From positions 1-9,355 of the forward strand of contig PFKL01000228.1 in NCBI GenBank assembly GCA_002784245.1: 9,355 bases of DNA, written 5' to 3'. Made by a program: the position numbers and the translations under genes. Shown here in pieces: positions 1 to 7,000 of this stretch. Each line of letters starts with the position of its first letter. Positions within the stretch are counted from its first letter, which is position 1. The notes under the pieces were generated by a model that had not been told where the DNA came from, searched no databases, and saw only the letters and a program-made list of their open reading frames with translations. Source of the stretch: Comamonadaceae bacterium CG_4_10_14_3_um_filter_60_75 (lineage in GTDB: Bacteria; Pseudomonadota; Gammaproteobacteria; Burkholderiales; Burkholderiaceae_C).

Positions 1-48
1 TGGCTACGAACCAAGGGGTCGTGGGTTCAATTCCTGCCAGCCGCACCA
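1..48 (+). tRNA. tRNA-Arg(ACG), 3' part (5' end outside window)
   Basis: The window opens inside the anticodon stem. Bases 1-3 (TGG) are the end of its 5' strand, 4-10 (CTACGAA) the seven-base loop with anticodon ACG at 6-8, and 11-15 (CCAAG) the 3' strand. Then come a 5-nt variable loop (16-20), the T stem-loop at 21-37 with loop TTCAATT, the acceptor 3' strand CAGCCGC (38-44), discriminator A45 and an encoded CCA (46-48). Anticodon ACG, with A34 normally edited to inosine, reads CGU, CGC and CGA arginine codons. The T stem contains two G-U pairs but is otherwise regular. The 5' half (D arm and 5' acceptor strand) is not in the window, so its acceptor pairing cannot be checked. Confidence 0.93.
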
Positions 49-55
49 TACAGAT

Positions 56-97
56 AAAGGACTTACATTCGAAAGAATGTGAGTCCTTTTTTTCTTT
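56..97 (+). terminator. Intrinsic terminator of the tRNA-Arg transcript
   Basis: A 14-bp stem (57-70 with 75-88) contains a single T-G wobble and is closed by a GAAA loop. It is followed by a T-rich run at 87-97 (T9, C, T3). It lies 8 nt after the tRNA CCA end and so ends that transcript. On the opposite strand the same hairpin follows the spoT stop codon (106) but has only a short T run, so it could act weakly in both directions between these converging genes. Confidence 0.92.
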
Positions 98-105
98 AGT
101 TGACT

Positions 106-2370
106 TCACGAGGCGTCTTTTGACCGTTGCACCCGCAATACCGACGCGGTGCGACGCAGGTTCTTGAACACCGCTTCAAGCTGGCCCAGGTCGCGCACGC
201 TGATTACAAAGCGCAGGTCCATCACACCATGCGGGGACGCGTCCGTCATGTCAATTTGCGTGATGTCGGCTTCAGCGACGGCCAGCGCGCTGGCCACCTG
301 CGCCAGCACACCCTTGCCGTTGAGTACCGTGACGACGATACCGGTTTCAAAGGAGCGCACGGGCTCGTCAGACCATTCGACGTCAATAAATCGTTCGGTG
401 TCTTTGTACTGCAGTTTGTTGGCGACCTGGCAATCACTGGTGTGAATGGTCAGACCCTCGCCGCGGCCAAGGTAACCCACAATCGGGTCGCCCGGGACGG
501 GGCGACAACACTTGCCAAACTGGACCGAGGTGTTCTCGCTGCCGTCAATCGAAACACTGCTCTGCGATACGTTTTCACCGGCAACAAAGCGCTCGCGTGT
601 CAGCAGTAGCGCATCGGGTTTTTCGCCCGCATCGGCCAGCAAGGCCATCATCCGCTTGGCAACGATGCTGGCGATGCGTTTACCCAGACCGATGTCGGTC
701 ATCAATTCAGGGCGGGTTCGATTACCGCTGAAACGCAGTAATTTGTCCCAAACCGCAGCATGCAGCCCGGTTTGGTCGGGCATGTTCTCAATGCCCTCTG
801 AGCGCAAGGCTTGACGCAGCATTTTTTCGCCCAGGTGTTCGGATTCGGTCAGCTCCAGTGTCTTGAGGTACTGACGGATCTTGGATCTTGCGCGTGCCGT
901 GCGCACAAAGCCCAGCCAAGCCGGATTGGGGCTGGATTCGGGCGAGGTGATGATCTCAACGACATCGCCATTCTTGACTTCAGTCCGTAGCGGTACCTGC
1001 TCGTTGTTGACCTTGGCCGCCTGCGTGTGATCGCCCACGTTGCTGTGAATGGCGTACGCAAAGTCCACCACTGTCGCACCCCGTGGCATGGCCATGATCT
1101 GACTTTTTGGGGTGAATACATAGACGGCATCTGGAAACAAGTCGACCTTGACATGGTCCCAAAATTCGGCGGCGTCGCGGGTTTCGTCTTGAATTTCCAG
1201 AAGCGACTGCAACCATTGGGATCCCATGCGATCATGCTGGCCAACGGCATTGGGTGACTCTTCTTTGTACAGCCAATGCGAGGCGATGCCGGTCTCGGCC
1301 ACCAGATGCATGGCCTCGGTGCGCACCTGAAATTCGACGTTGACGCCTGATGGACCGACCAGCGTGGTGTGCAGCGACTGGTAACCATTGATTTTGCTGA
1401 TGGCGATATGGTCTTTGAATTTGCCCGGCACTGGCTTGTAGAGCTGATGCAGCACGCCTAGCGCGGTGTAACAGTCGATCAGGTTGCGCACAATGATGCG
1501 GAAACCGTAAATGTCTGTCACCTGAGCAAAGCTCAGATTTTTTTCATCCATCTTTTTGTAGATGGAATACAGCGTCTTTTCGCGCCCGGCGATACGAACC
1601 CCAAGGCTGTGGTGGGCATAGGCTGCTTCCAGGTCGGTCTGCACTTTCTGGATCAGATCGCGGCGCCTGCTGCGGGCCTTGGCCACAGCTTTTGACAAAA
1701 TGCTGTAGCGCCAGGGGCGCAGATACTTGAACGACAAGTCTTGCAACTCGCGGTAAGTCTGGTTCAGCCCCAGCCGGTAGGCAATCGGTGCGTAGACATC
1801 AAGTGTTTCTGACGAAATGCGTTTCCACTTCGCCCGCGGCGCATCAGACAGCGTGCGCATGTTGTGTGTGCGGTCGGCCAGCTTGATCAGGATGACCCGC
1901 ACGTCACGTGCCATCGCCAGCAACATTTTGCGAAACGATTCGGCCTGGTTTTCTTCGCGGGTATTGAATTGGAGTTTTTCCAGTTTGGTTAGTCCGTCAA
2001 CCAGCTCCGCTACCGGCGCGCCAAAGCGCTCGATCAGGTCGGTTTTGGTGATGCCGCAGTCTTCGATGGCGTCGTGCAGCAGCGCCGCCATCAGCGCCTG
2101 GGCGTCGAGCTTCCATTCTGCACATTGGGACGCCACCGCGATCGGGTGCGTAATGTAGGGTTCGCCGCTGTTTCTGAGTTGACCCAGGTGCGCCTGATCG
2201 GCAAACCGGTAGGCCAGTCGCACGTTACCCAAGTCGGTGGCGTTGAGGTAGCCCAGTTTGCCGGTGAGGGCAGCAAAACTGGCGGCCGCAGCGTTGACTT
2301 CAGCCGGACTGGGCTCCTGCCCATCAGGCTGTAATGTTGCTGGGTTGGCTGACTTGCGTGGTGCGCTCAT
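106..2370 (-). CDS. spoT: Bifunctional (p)ppGpp synthetase/hydrolase SpoT (RelA/SpoT family)
   Basis: Long RSH protein of 754 aa that makes and hydrolyses the stringent-response alarmone (p)ppGpp in the cytoplasm. Domains in order: an HD hydrolase with intact metal/catalytic residues (H75 in ITHP, H99-D100 in LLHD, E103-D104), about residues 50-200; a synthetase domain about 255-370 with YSIYKKM, VTDIYGFRI, GYQSLHTT and EFQVRTEAMH; a TGS domain about 410-475; a Cys-rich region with C621-C622, H643 and C647; and a C-terminal ACT domain about 671-754. The intact HD box favours bifunctional SpoT over RelA, whose HD is degenerate in beta/gammaproteobacteria. The start ATG at 2370 (MSAPRK) is preferred over an in-frame TTG at 2415 that abuts the rpoZ terminator. 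There is only a poor Shine-Dalgarno (AAGG 2 nt from the ATG). It is the last gene of the minus-strand block and converges on the tRNA-Arg gene. Confidence 0.95.
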   Translation of the reverse strand: MSAPRKSANPATLQPDGQEPSPAEVNAAAASFAALTGKLGYLNATDLGNVRLAYRFADQAHLGQLRNSGEPYITHPIAVASQCAEWKLDAQALMAALLHDAIEDCGITKTDLIERFGAPVAELVDGLTKLEKLQFNTREENQAESFRKMLLAMARDVRVILIKLADRTHNMRTLSDAPRAKWKRISSETLDVYAPIAYRLGLNQTYRELQDLSFKYLRPWRYSILSKAVAKARSRRRDLIQKVQTDLEAAYAHHSLGVRIAGREKTLYSIYKKMDEKNLSFAQVTDIYGFRIIVRNLIDCYTALGVLHQLYKPVPGKFKDHIAISKINGYQSLHTTLVGPSGVNVEFQVRTEAMHLVAETGIASHWLYKEESPNAVGQHDRMGSQWLQSLLEIQDETRDAAEFWDHVKVDLFPDAVYVFTPKSQIMAMPRGATVVDFAYAIHSNVGDHTQAAKVNNEQVPLRTEVKNGDVVEIITSPESSPNPAWLGFVRTARARSKIRQYLKTLELTESEHLGEKMLRQALRSEGIENMPDQTGLHAAVWDKLLRFSGNRTRPELMTDIGLGKRIASIVAKRMMALLADAGEKPDALLLTRERFVAGENVSQSSVSIDGSENTSVQFGKCCRPVPGDPIVGYLGRGEGLTIHTSDCQVANKLQYKDTERFIDVEWSDEPVRSFETGIVVTVLNGKGVLAQVASALAVAEADITQIDMTDASPHGVMDLRFVISVRDLGQLEAVFKNLRRTASVLRVQRSKDAS

Positions 2371-2377
2371 GCCTTGG

Positions 2378-2383
2378 AATATA
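2378..2383 (-). promoter_or_regulatory. Possible -10 box of a spoT promoter
   Basis: TATATT on the minus strand (5/6 to TATAAT) stands out in a GC-rich stretch between the rpoZ terminator and the spoT ATG. No good -35 is found at 16-18 nt (only CTTTGG/GCTTTG-like sequence near 2399-2405). The box ends 7 nt before the ATG at 2370, so a transcript from it would have almost no leader. Confidence 0.35.
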
Positions 2384-2413
2384 GCGCGCGCCTGGCTGCC
2401 AAAGCGTCGCACC

Positions 2414-2442
2414 AATAAAAAAGCACCGCGGTGCGGTGCTTT
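2414..2442 (-). terminator. Intrinsic terminator downstream of rpoZ
   Basis: On the minus strand a perfect 10-bp stem, AAAGCACCGC (2442-2433) with GCGGTGCTTT (2429-2420), encloses a 3-nt ACC loop. It continues into a T run, giving TTTTTTATT overall down to about 2414. It lies about 20 nt after the rpoZ stop. The plus strand has no gene ending here, so the hairpin serves the yicC-gmk-rpoZ transcript and separates it, at least partly, from spoT. Confidence 0.88.
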
Positions 2443-2462
2443 GCCGTGATTGATCTCGCTGC

Positions 2463-2666
2463 TCAGAGCGGCACTTTTTTCAGCATCTCAATGCCGATTT
2501 TACCGGCGGCGATTTCACGCAGGGCCGTGACGCCGGGTTTGTTTTTGCTCTCGACCTTGGGCGTATGGCCGTGGCTGAGCATGCGCGCCCGGTAGGAGGC
2601 AGCCAAAACCAGCTGGAATCGATTCGGAATCTGCACCAGGCAGTCTTCAACAGTAATACGGGCCAT
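2463..2666 (-). CDS. rpoZ: RNA polymerase omega subunit
   Basis: 67 aa, close to the short betaproteobacterial omega. It helps fold beta-prime and assemble core RNA polymerase. The N-terminus MARITVEDCLVQIPNRFQLV matches the family, including the invariant MAR (M1-A2-R3) and the NRF segment; the middle has RAR (27-29) and the later TALREIAAGKIG segment. In E. coli the MAR residues, with beta-prime, form ppGpp binding site 1, which suits the neighbouring spoT. The start ATG at 2666 has a very good ribosome site, GGAG 5 nt upstream. gmk lies 27 nt upstream, so the two are probably co-transcribed. A strong terminator follows at 2442-2414. Confidence 0.96.
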   Translation of the reverse strand: MARITVEDCLVQIPNRFQLVLAASYRARMLSHGHTPKVESKNKPGVTALREIAAGKIGIEMLKKVPL

Positions 2667-2693
2667 GAATTCTCCAAAAACCGGGTGGACGCA

Positions 2694-3320
2694 CTAGGAA
2701 ATATGCAGTGCTTTGAATGTTTCTGCCCTTACGCGGCGCTGCGAAAGGTACTTGAGCCGTTGCGAATGGACGATTGACTTCATGTCAAAAACAGCCCGGT
2801 CAAACGACTCGTTGATTATAACGAAGTCAAACTGGTCGACGTGCGCCATCTCCTGGGCTGCGTTTTGCAGGCGAACCTCAATGACCGCTGCCGTGTCCTC
2901 GCCCCGGCGTTCCAGGCGCGAGCGCAATTCTTCCCAACTTGGCGGCAAGATAAAGATCGTCACCGCGTTGCTGAAAATCTTTTTGATCTGCAGCGCGCCC
3001 TGGAAGTCAATTTCAAGAATGACGTCTGCGCCCTGCGACATGCGCTCTTCAATGGCCTTTTTGGATGTGCCGTAGCGATGGTTGTGCACGTTCGCCCATT
3101 CGACAAAGGCGTCGGCCTGGATCATTGCGTCGAACTCGGCAGCGGATATAAAGAAATACTCGCGGCCATGTTTTTCCTGGCCACGCGGCGCGCGTGTGGT
3201 GTGAGAAACCGATGGCTGCACTTGCGAATCAAGTTCCATCAACGCTTTGACCAGGCTCGACTTACCCGCACCACTGGGTGCTGCGACAACGTACAAATTA
3301 CCGGGGTAGTCCATAACCAT
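2694..3320 (-). CDS. gmk: Guanylate kinase
   Basis: 208 aa, normal length (E. coli about 207). It phosphorylates GMP (and dGMP) to GDP with ATP, and so feeds GTP and ppGpp synthesis. A P-loop sits at residues 14-22 (APSGAGKSS). The GMP-binding segment follows at about 37-57 (SVSHTTRAPRG, then HGREYFF), with the EWANVHNHRYGTSK stretch near 90-103, the EIDFQGALQI Walker-B-like segment, and the LID region with RRGED. ATG at 3320 (MVMDY) is used; ATG at 3314 (MDYPG) is an equally sensible alternative, and neither has a clear Shine-Dalgarno. yicC stops only 5 nt upstream, so translation may be coupled to it. rpoZ follows after 27 nt. The gmk-rpoZ-spoT order also occurs in E. coli. Confidence 0.96.
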   Translation of the reverse strand: MVMDYPGNLYVVAAPSGAGKSSLVKALMELDSQVQPSVSHTTRAPRGQEKHGREYFFISAAEFDAMIQADAFVEWANVHNHRYGTSKKAIEERMSQGADVILEIDFQGALQIKKIFSNAVTIFILPPSWEELRSRLERRGEDTAAVIEVRLQNAAQEMAHVDQFDFVIINESFDRAVFDMKSIVHSQRLKYLSQRRVRAETFKALHIS

Positions 3321-3325
3321 GGCGG

Positions 3326-4243
3326 CTATTCTATGTTTTGCACCTGTTCGCGCATCTGCTCGATCAGCACCTTCATGTCCACCGAAATGTGCGTGAGTTC
3401 CAGCGCTGCTGATTTTGAGCCGAGCGTGTTGGCCTCGCGGTGCAATTCCTGGATCAAAAAGTCGAGCCGCTTGCCGATTTCACCGCCTTTATGGATCAGG
3501 CGCTCGATTTCATCAAGGTGCGATGCCAGCCGGGTCAGTTCTTCGGCGACATCAATGCGAATGGCAAAGGCGGTGGCTTCGGTCAGCGCCCGGTCCCGCG
3601 CCATCTCAATGCCGGTAGCACCGTCGGCGGCGCTCATTGCCTCGTTCCACCGGTCCAGAAAACGCTGGCGCTGCTGAGCCACCAGCTGGGGAATCAGCGG
3701 CGTGGCTTGCTGCGCCAGCGCGCGCAACTGGGCCAGGCGCTCCAGCAGCATGGCAGCCAGCCGAGCGCCTTCGCGCTCGCGCGCCGACAGCATCGCCTTG
3801 AGGGCTTGCTCGGTCACGCTGAGCAACTGTTTTTGCCATTGGGCGGCCGGGCCGCTCTGGTCGCCGGCCAGGCGAATCACGTCGGCCACGCTCAGCGCAC
3901 CGGCGGTCGGCAGCCAGGCTTTGACGTTGTCCTGAACGGCGTTCAAGCGTTGCAACAAGCGGGTGGACGGTTCACCGGGCAGACCGGCATTGCCGCTTTC
4001 GATCGAGGCGCGCAGCTCGATCTTTCCCCGCTTGAGCTTGGCCGAGAGCTTCTCGCGCAGGGCGGGCTCGCACGAACGCAGTTCCTCGGGCAGGCGAAAC
4101 GTCAAGTCGAGAAAACGGCTGTTGACAGAACGTATTTCAACGCCCAGACGGTCGTTTGAAACAATTTGTGATTGTTCGCTTTCGGCCTTGTCTTGCGGCT
4201 TGCTTTGGGCACTGGCATAGCCAGTCATGCTGTAAACTGACAT
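3326..4243 (-). CDS. yicC: YicC/YloC-family endoribonuclease
   Basis: 305 aa. YicC-family proteins are reported to be endoribonucleases acting on RNA (in E. coli linked to small-RNA turnover). The N-terminal signature YSMTGYA lies at residues 4-10, followed by EIRSVNSRFLDL (36-47), FRLPEELRS and LKRGKIELRAS. The C-terminal DUF1732 part (about 215-305) has RIDVAEELTRLASH, GKRLDFLIQELHREANTLGSK and the ending VLIEQMREQV. Residues about 11-34 form a polar, Gln/Ser/Lys-rich insertion roughly 13 aa longer than the same stretch of E. coli YicC. The start ATG at 4243 is chosen because the family begins immediately before SMTGYA; an in-frame start 90 nt further upstream would run into the divergent kinase gene. 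It is first in a probable yicC-gmk-rpoZ operon, diverging from the kinase gene. Confidence 0.93.
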   Translation of the reverse strand: MSVYSMTGYASAQSKPQDKAESEQSQIVSNDRLGVEIRSVNSRFLDLTFRLPEELRSCEPALREKLSAKLKRGKIELRASIESGNAGLPGEPSTRLLQRLNAVQDNVKAWLPTAGALSVADVIRLAGDQSGPAAQWQKQLLSVTEQALKAMLSAREREGARLAAMLLERLAQLRALAQQATPLIPQLVAQQRQRFLDRWNEAMSAADGATGIEMARDRALTEATAFAIRIDVAEELTRLASHLDEIERLIHKGGEIGKRLDFLIQELHREANTLGSKSAALELTHISVDMKVLIEQMREQVQNIE

Positions 4244-4319
4244 GAGGGTGTAACTTCCAATTTGTTGTGTTTGAGAATAACCCGTTTCTTGCTTCCTGCG
4301 CCTCCCCTCGATTGAAATT
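4244..4319. promoter_or_regulatory. Divergent intergenic promoter region between yicC and the Ser/Thr kinase gene
   Basis: These 76 bp must hold the promoters for both outward-facing blocks unless transcription starts inside the genes. The middle is locally AT-rich. GAGAAT (4273-4278, plus) and TATTCT (4279-4274, minus) are each 4/6 matches to a -10 box and overlap each other, but neither has a convincing -35. No operator or long repeat is seen. Neither start codon has a strong Shine-Dalgarno. Confidence 0.4.
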
Positions 4320-5321
4320 ATGTCAAAGGTCAAACCGTCCCCGTTGCCGCCAGGTGTCCAGATCGGGGGCTATCGCATTGTCCGCAAGGTTGCCGCAGGC
4401 GGCTTTGGCGTGGTGTACCAGGCCACCAGTGACGACGGCGCGCAAGTGGCTATCAAGGAGTATCTTCCCGCGACCTTGACCTCGCGCGAGCCTGGCGAGC
4501 TGACACCGCAGGTCGAGCCCGAAAAACTGTCGCTTTATCGGCTGGGTCTCAAGAGTTTTTTTGAAGAAGGCCGGTCGTTGGCGCAAATCTCCCACCCATC
4601 GGTGGTGAGCGTGATGAACTTCTTCCGTGAAAACGAAACCGTTTACATGGTGATGAATTACCTGGAGGGCGCGAGCCTGCAGGATTTCATTGTGCTGGCG
4701 CGCGATCTGAAGCAGCCCAAAGTGTTTCGCGAGTCGACGATCCGTTCGCTGTTTGAAGAAATCCTGCGCGGTTTGCGCATCGTGCACCAGCACAAGATGC
4801 TGCACCTGGACATCAAGCCAGCCAACATCTTCATCACCAACGAGGACAAGGCGGTGCTGATTGACTTTGGCGCAGCGCGTGAAGTCTTGAGCAAAGAGGG
4901 CAACTTCATCCGCCCGATGTACACGCCCGGTTTTGCTGCGCCCGAAATGTACCGGCGCGACAGCACCATGGGCCCTTGGACCGATATCTACGCGATCGGT
5001 GCGTGCATGTTTGCCTGCATGCACGGCTACCCGCCCAGCGAAGCGCCACAGCGCAAAGCCGACGACCCGATGGTGCAATCTTTCAGGCGTTTACAAGGCG
5101 TGTATTCAGACAATTTGCTTGAAGTCGTGCAGTGGTGCATGGCCCTGGACCCGCTGTCGCGGCCGCAGTCTGTGTTTGCCCTGCAAAAAGAACTCAATAG
5201 CCCGAGCGAGCGCCGCTATACCCGTTTGAGCGTAGGTGAGAAGGTGCGCATGCAGATCGGTACGATGGTGTCTGGCACCAAAAAAACGGTACTCAAGGCC
5301 ACCGACCTGAACCGCAAGTGA
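4320..5321 (+). CDS. Soluble Hanks-type serine/threonine protein kinase
   Basis: 333 aa, mostly one kinase domain (about 18-295). Visible motifs: Gly-rich loop AAGGFGVVY (25-33), ATP lysine K46 in VAIKEY, alpha-C glutamate E82/E83 in FFEEGRSL, catalytic loop HLDIKPANI (D164, K166, N169), DFG at 182-184, an APE-like PGFAAPE (203-209), D222 in the TDIYAIG helix and R281. All residues needed for catalysis are present. The catalytic loop is HLD rather than HRD, so it is a non-RD kinase. No transmembrane segment or extracellular sensor (PASTA etc.) is visible; a basic 40-residue tail follows the domain. The PP2C gene starts 1 nt after the stop, so the two are surely co-transcribed and probably translationally coupled as a kinase/phosphatase pair. 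Substrates cannot be read from the sequence. Confidence 0.93.
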   Translation: MSKVKPSPLPPGVQIGGYRIVRKVAAGGFGVVYQATSDDGAQVAIKEYLPATLTSREPGELTPQVEPEKLSLYRLGLKSFFEEGRSLAQISHPSVVSVMNFFRENETVYMVMNYLEGASLQDFIVLARDLKQPKVFRESTIRSLFEEILRGLRIVHQHKMLHLDIKPANIFITNEDKAVLIDFGAAREVLSKEGNFIRPMYTPGFAAPEMYRRDSTMGPWTDIYAIGACMFACMHGYPPSEAPQRKADDPMVQSFRRLQGVYSDNLLEVVQWCMALDPLSRPQSVFALQKELNSPSERRYTRLSVGEKVRMQIGTMVSGTKKTVLKATDLNRK

Positions 5322-5322
5322 C

Positions 5323-6243
5323 ATGAAATTTTCAGTCTTTCAGGTGAGCCGCAAAGGCGGGCGCAAGAACAATGAAGACCGCATGGGCTACTGCTATACC
5401 CGCGGGTCAGCGGTCTTTGTGCTGGCCGACGGCATGGGTGGCCACCCTGACGGTGAAGTGGCGGCGCAAATGGCACTGCAAAGCGTGGCTAATCTGTTCC
5501 AGAAAGAAGCCAAGCCCGAACTGCCTGACGTCAACGCATTCCTGACCAACGCGGTGCTCGCCGCGCACCGGCAGATCCTGCGCTACGGTCTGGACCAGGC
5601 CATGCTCGACTCGCCGCGCACGACCATTGTGCTGGCGGTGGTGCAAGGCGGTGCAATCAGCTGGACCCATTGTGGCGACTCGCGCTTGTATCTGTTGCGT
5701 AACGGTCGCGTCCTGACGCGCACCCGCGACCATTCGGTGCTGGAGCAGCAACTTGGCAAAAAAGCCGCACTCGGTGCGACCGAGACGTCCAACCGCAACG
5801 TCCTATTCACCTGCCTGGGTTCGCCCACCAAACCGGTTTTTTCGATCACCGGGCCGTTGGCAATGCAGCAGGGCGACCGCGTCATGTTGTGCTCGGATGG
5901 ACTGTGGTCCTCGCTTTCCGAGGACGACATCGTTTTTGAGCTGGGCAACAAACCGGTTGACGTGGCCGTGCCCGACATGGTGGAAAAAGCCTTGCGCCTG
6001 GGTGGTGCCTCGTGCGACAACGTGACTTGCATTGCCATGAAATGGGAAACGCCTGACGTGCAAGAGGCCCCCGGTGGCAACGTCACCACCGAAATGGTCA
6101 ATGGCGATTTTTTTGCCTCCACGGTGCAACTGGGCTGGATAGAAGTCGACGCTGAGCAAGGCGACCTGGACGATGCGGCCATCGAGCGTTCGATTGCCGA
6201 AATTAACGAAGCCATTCGTCGCTCGACCAAAAAAATCGCCTGA
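5323..6243 (+). CDS. PP2C-family Ser/Thr protein phosphatase
   Basis: 306 aa, a PPM/PP2C metal-dependent phosphatase expected to reverse the action of the upstream kinase in the cytoplasm. The metal-binding aspartates are all present: E18-D19 in NNEDR, D36-G37 in LADGMGG, D192 in CSDGLW and D232 in CDNVT. GDSRLY (118-123) and the TRDHS segment (134-138) are also typical. The PP2C core ends near residue 241. It is followed by an unusual extension of about 65 residues, acidic in the middle (VDAEQGDLDD) and ending in a short basic helix-like stretch. No signal peptide or membrane segment. It begins 1 nt after the kinase stop codon with no independent strong ribosome site, which supports coupling. 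rph follows 25 nt downstream. Confidence 0.94.
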   Translation: MKFSVFQVSRKGGRKNNEDRMGYCYTRGSAVFVLADGMGGHPDGEVAAQMALQSVANLFQKEAKPELPDVNAFLTNAVLAAHRQILRYGLDQAMLDSPRTTIVLAVVQGGAISWTHCGDSRLYLLRNGRVLTRTRDHSVLEQQLGKKAALGATETSNRNVLFTCLGSPTKPVFSITGPLAMQQGDRVMLCSDGLWSSLSEDDIVFELGNKPVDVAVPDMVEKALRLGGASCDNVTCIAMKWETPDVQEAPGGNVTTEMVNGDFFASTVQLGWIEVDAEQGDLDDAAIERSIAEINEAIRRSTKKIA

Positions 6244-6257
6244 ATTTTTATTTGAAC

Positions 6258-6263
6258 GAAGGA
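6258..6263 (+). promoter_or_regulatory. Ribosome binding site fixing the rph start
   Basis: GAAGGA ends 5 nt before the ATG at 6269. This decides the rph start in favour of MSEFARTGAR over an in-frame ATG at 6173, which lies inside the phosphatase gene. Confidence 0.8.
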
Positions 6264-6268
6264 TATTC

Positions 6269-7000
6269 ATGAGTGAATTTGCCCGCACCGGCGCACGCGC
6301 CTTTGACGCCCTGCGCCCGGTGCGCATCACCCGCCACTACACCGTGCACGCCGAAGGCTCGGTGTTGATCGAGTTTGGCAACACCAAGGTGTTGTGCAAC
6401 GCCTCGGTGCTGGAGAAAGTGCCGCCGCACAAAAAAGGCAGCGGCGAGGGCTGGGTCACCGCCGAATACGGCATGCTGCCGCGCGCCACCCACAGCCGCA
6501 GCGACCGCGAAGCCGCGCGCGGCAAGCAGACCGGGCGCACGCAAGAAATCCAGCGCTTGATTGGCCGTGCGCTGCGCAGTGTGTTCGACCTGAAAGCGCT
6601 GGGCGAGCGCACCCTCCAACTCGACTGCGACGTGCTGCAAGCTGACGGCGGCACCCGCACAGCCGCCATCACTGGTGCTTTTGTCGCCGCGCAAGACGCG
6701 GTCAACTGGCTCATCGCGCAGGGCAAGATCAGCCAGTCACCCATCCTGAACGCGGTGGCCGCCATCTCGGTGGGCATCGTGCAGGGCACGCCGCTGCTGG
6801 ATCTGGAATACGTGGAAGACTCGGCGTGTGACACCGACATGAACGTGGTGATGACTGGTGCGGGTCACTATGTGGAAGTGCAGGGCACGGCCGAAGGCGC
6901 GGCCTTTACCCGCGCCGAAATGGACGCGCTGCTGGCGCTGGCCGACAAAGGCATCGCCGAACTGCTTCAGCTGCAACAGCAGTCGCTATCACAGGCATAG
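6269..7000 (+). CDS. rph: Ribonuclease PH
   Basis: 243 aa (E. coli 238). Phosphorolytic 3'-to-5' exoribonuclease that trims tRNA precursors and structured RNA, acting as a hexameric ring. Family landmarks are continuous: GSVLIEFGNTKVLC (30-43), GWVTAEYGMLPRAT (61-74), R80, the TGRTQEIQRLIGRALR segment (88-103), phosphate-binding GGTR (127-130), and the acidic active-site cluster at D178, D184, D188 and D190 in DLEYVEDSACDTDMN, followed by VEVQGTAEGAAF (202-213). The last codons (S-L-S-Q-A) and the TAG stop lie inside a short dispersed repeat (about 6986-7041), so the extreme C-terminus appears to be repeat-derived. It lies 25 nt after the PP2C gene and 41 nt before rdgB. Confidence 0.96.
   Translation: MSEFARTGARAFDALRPVRITRHYTVHAEGSVLIEFGNTKVLCNASVLEKVPPHKKGSGEGWVTAEYGMLPRATHSRSDREAARGKQTGRTQEIQRLIGRALRSVFDLKALGERTLQLDCDVLQADGGTRTAAITGAFVAAQDAVNWLIAQGKISQSPILNAVAAISVGIVQGTPLLDLEYVEDSACDTDMNVVMTGAGHYVEVQGTAEGAAFTRAEMDALLALADKGIAELLQLQQQSLSQA

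Noticed and set aside
2371..2415. Upstream TTG start for spoT giving 15 extra residues
   Set aside because: It starts in the T run of the rpoZ terminator with no ribosome site, and the extra residues do not look like the family N-terminus.
3440..4159. Long plus-strand frame (239 codons) opposite yicC
   Set aside because: Antisense shadow of a well-supported YicC reading frame; rich in Gln/Gly/Arg as expected from the complement of GC-rich codons.
4244..4333. Upstream in-frame start for yicC adding 30 residues
   Set aside because: It would overlap the divergent kinase gene, and YicC proteins begin just before SMTGYA.
6173..6268. Upstream in-frame start for rph inside the PP2C gene
   Set aside because: The ATG at 6269 has a strong, well-spaced GAAGGA site, and RNase PH family proteins start there.
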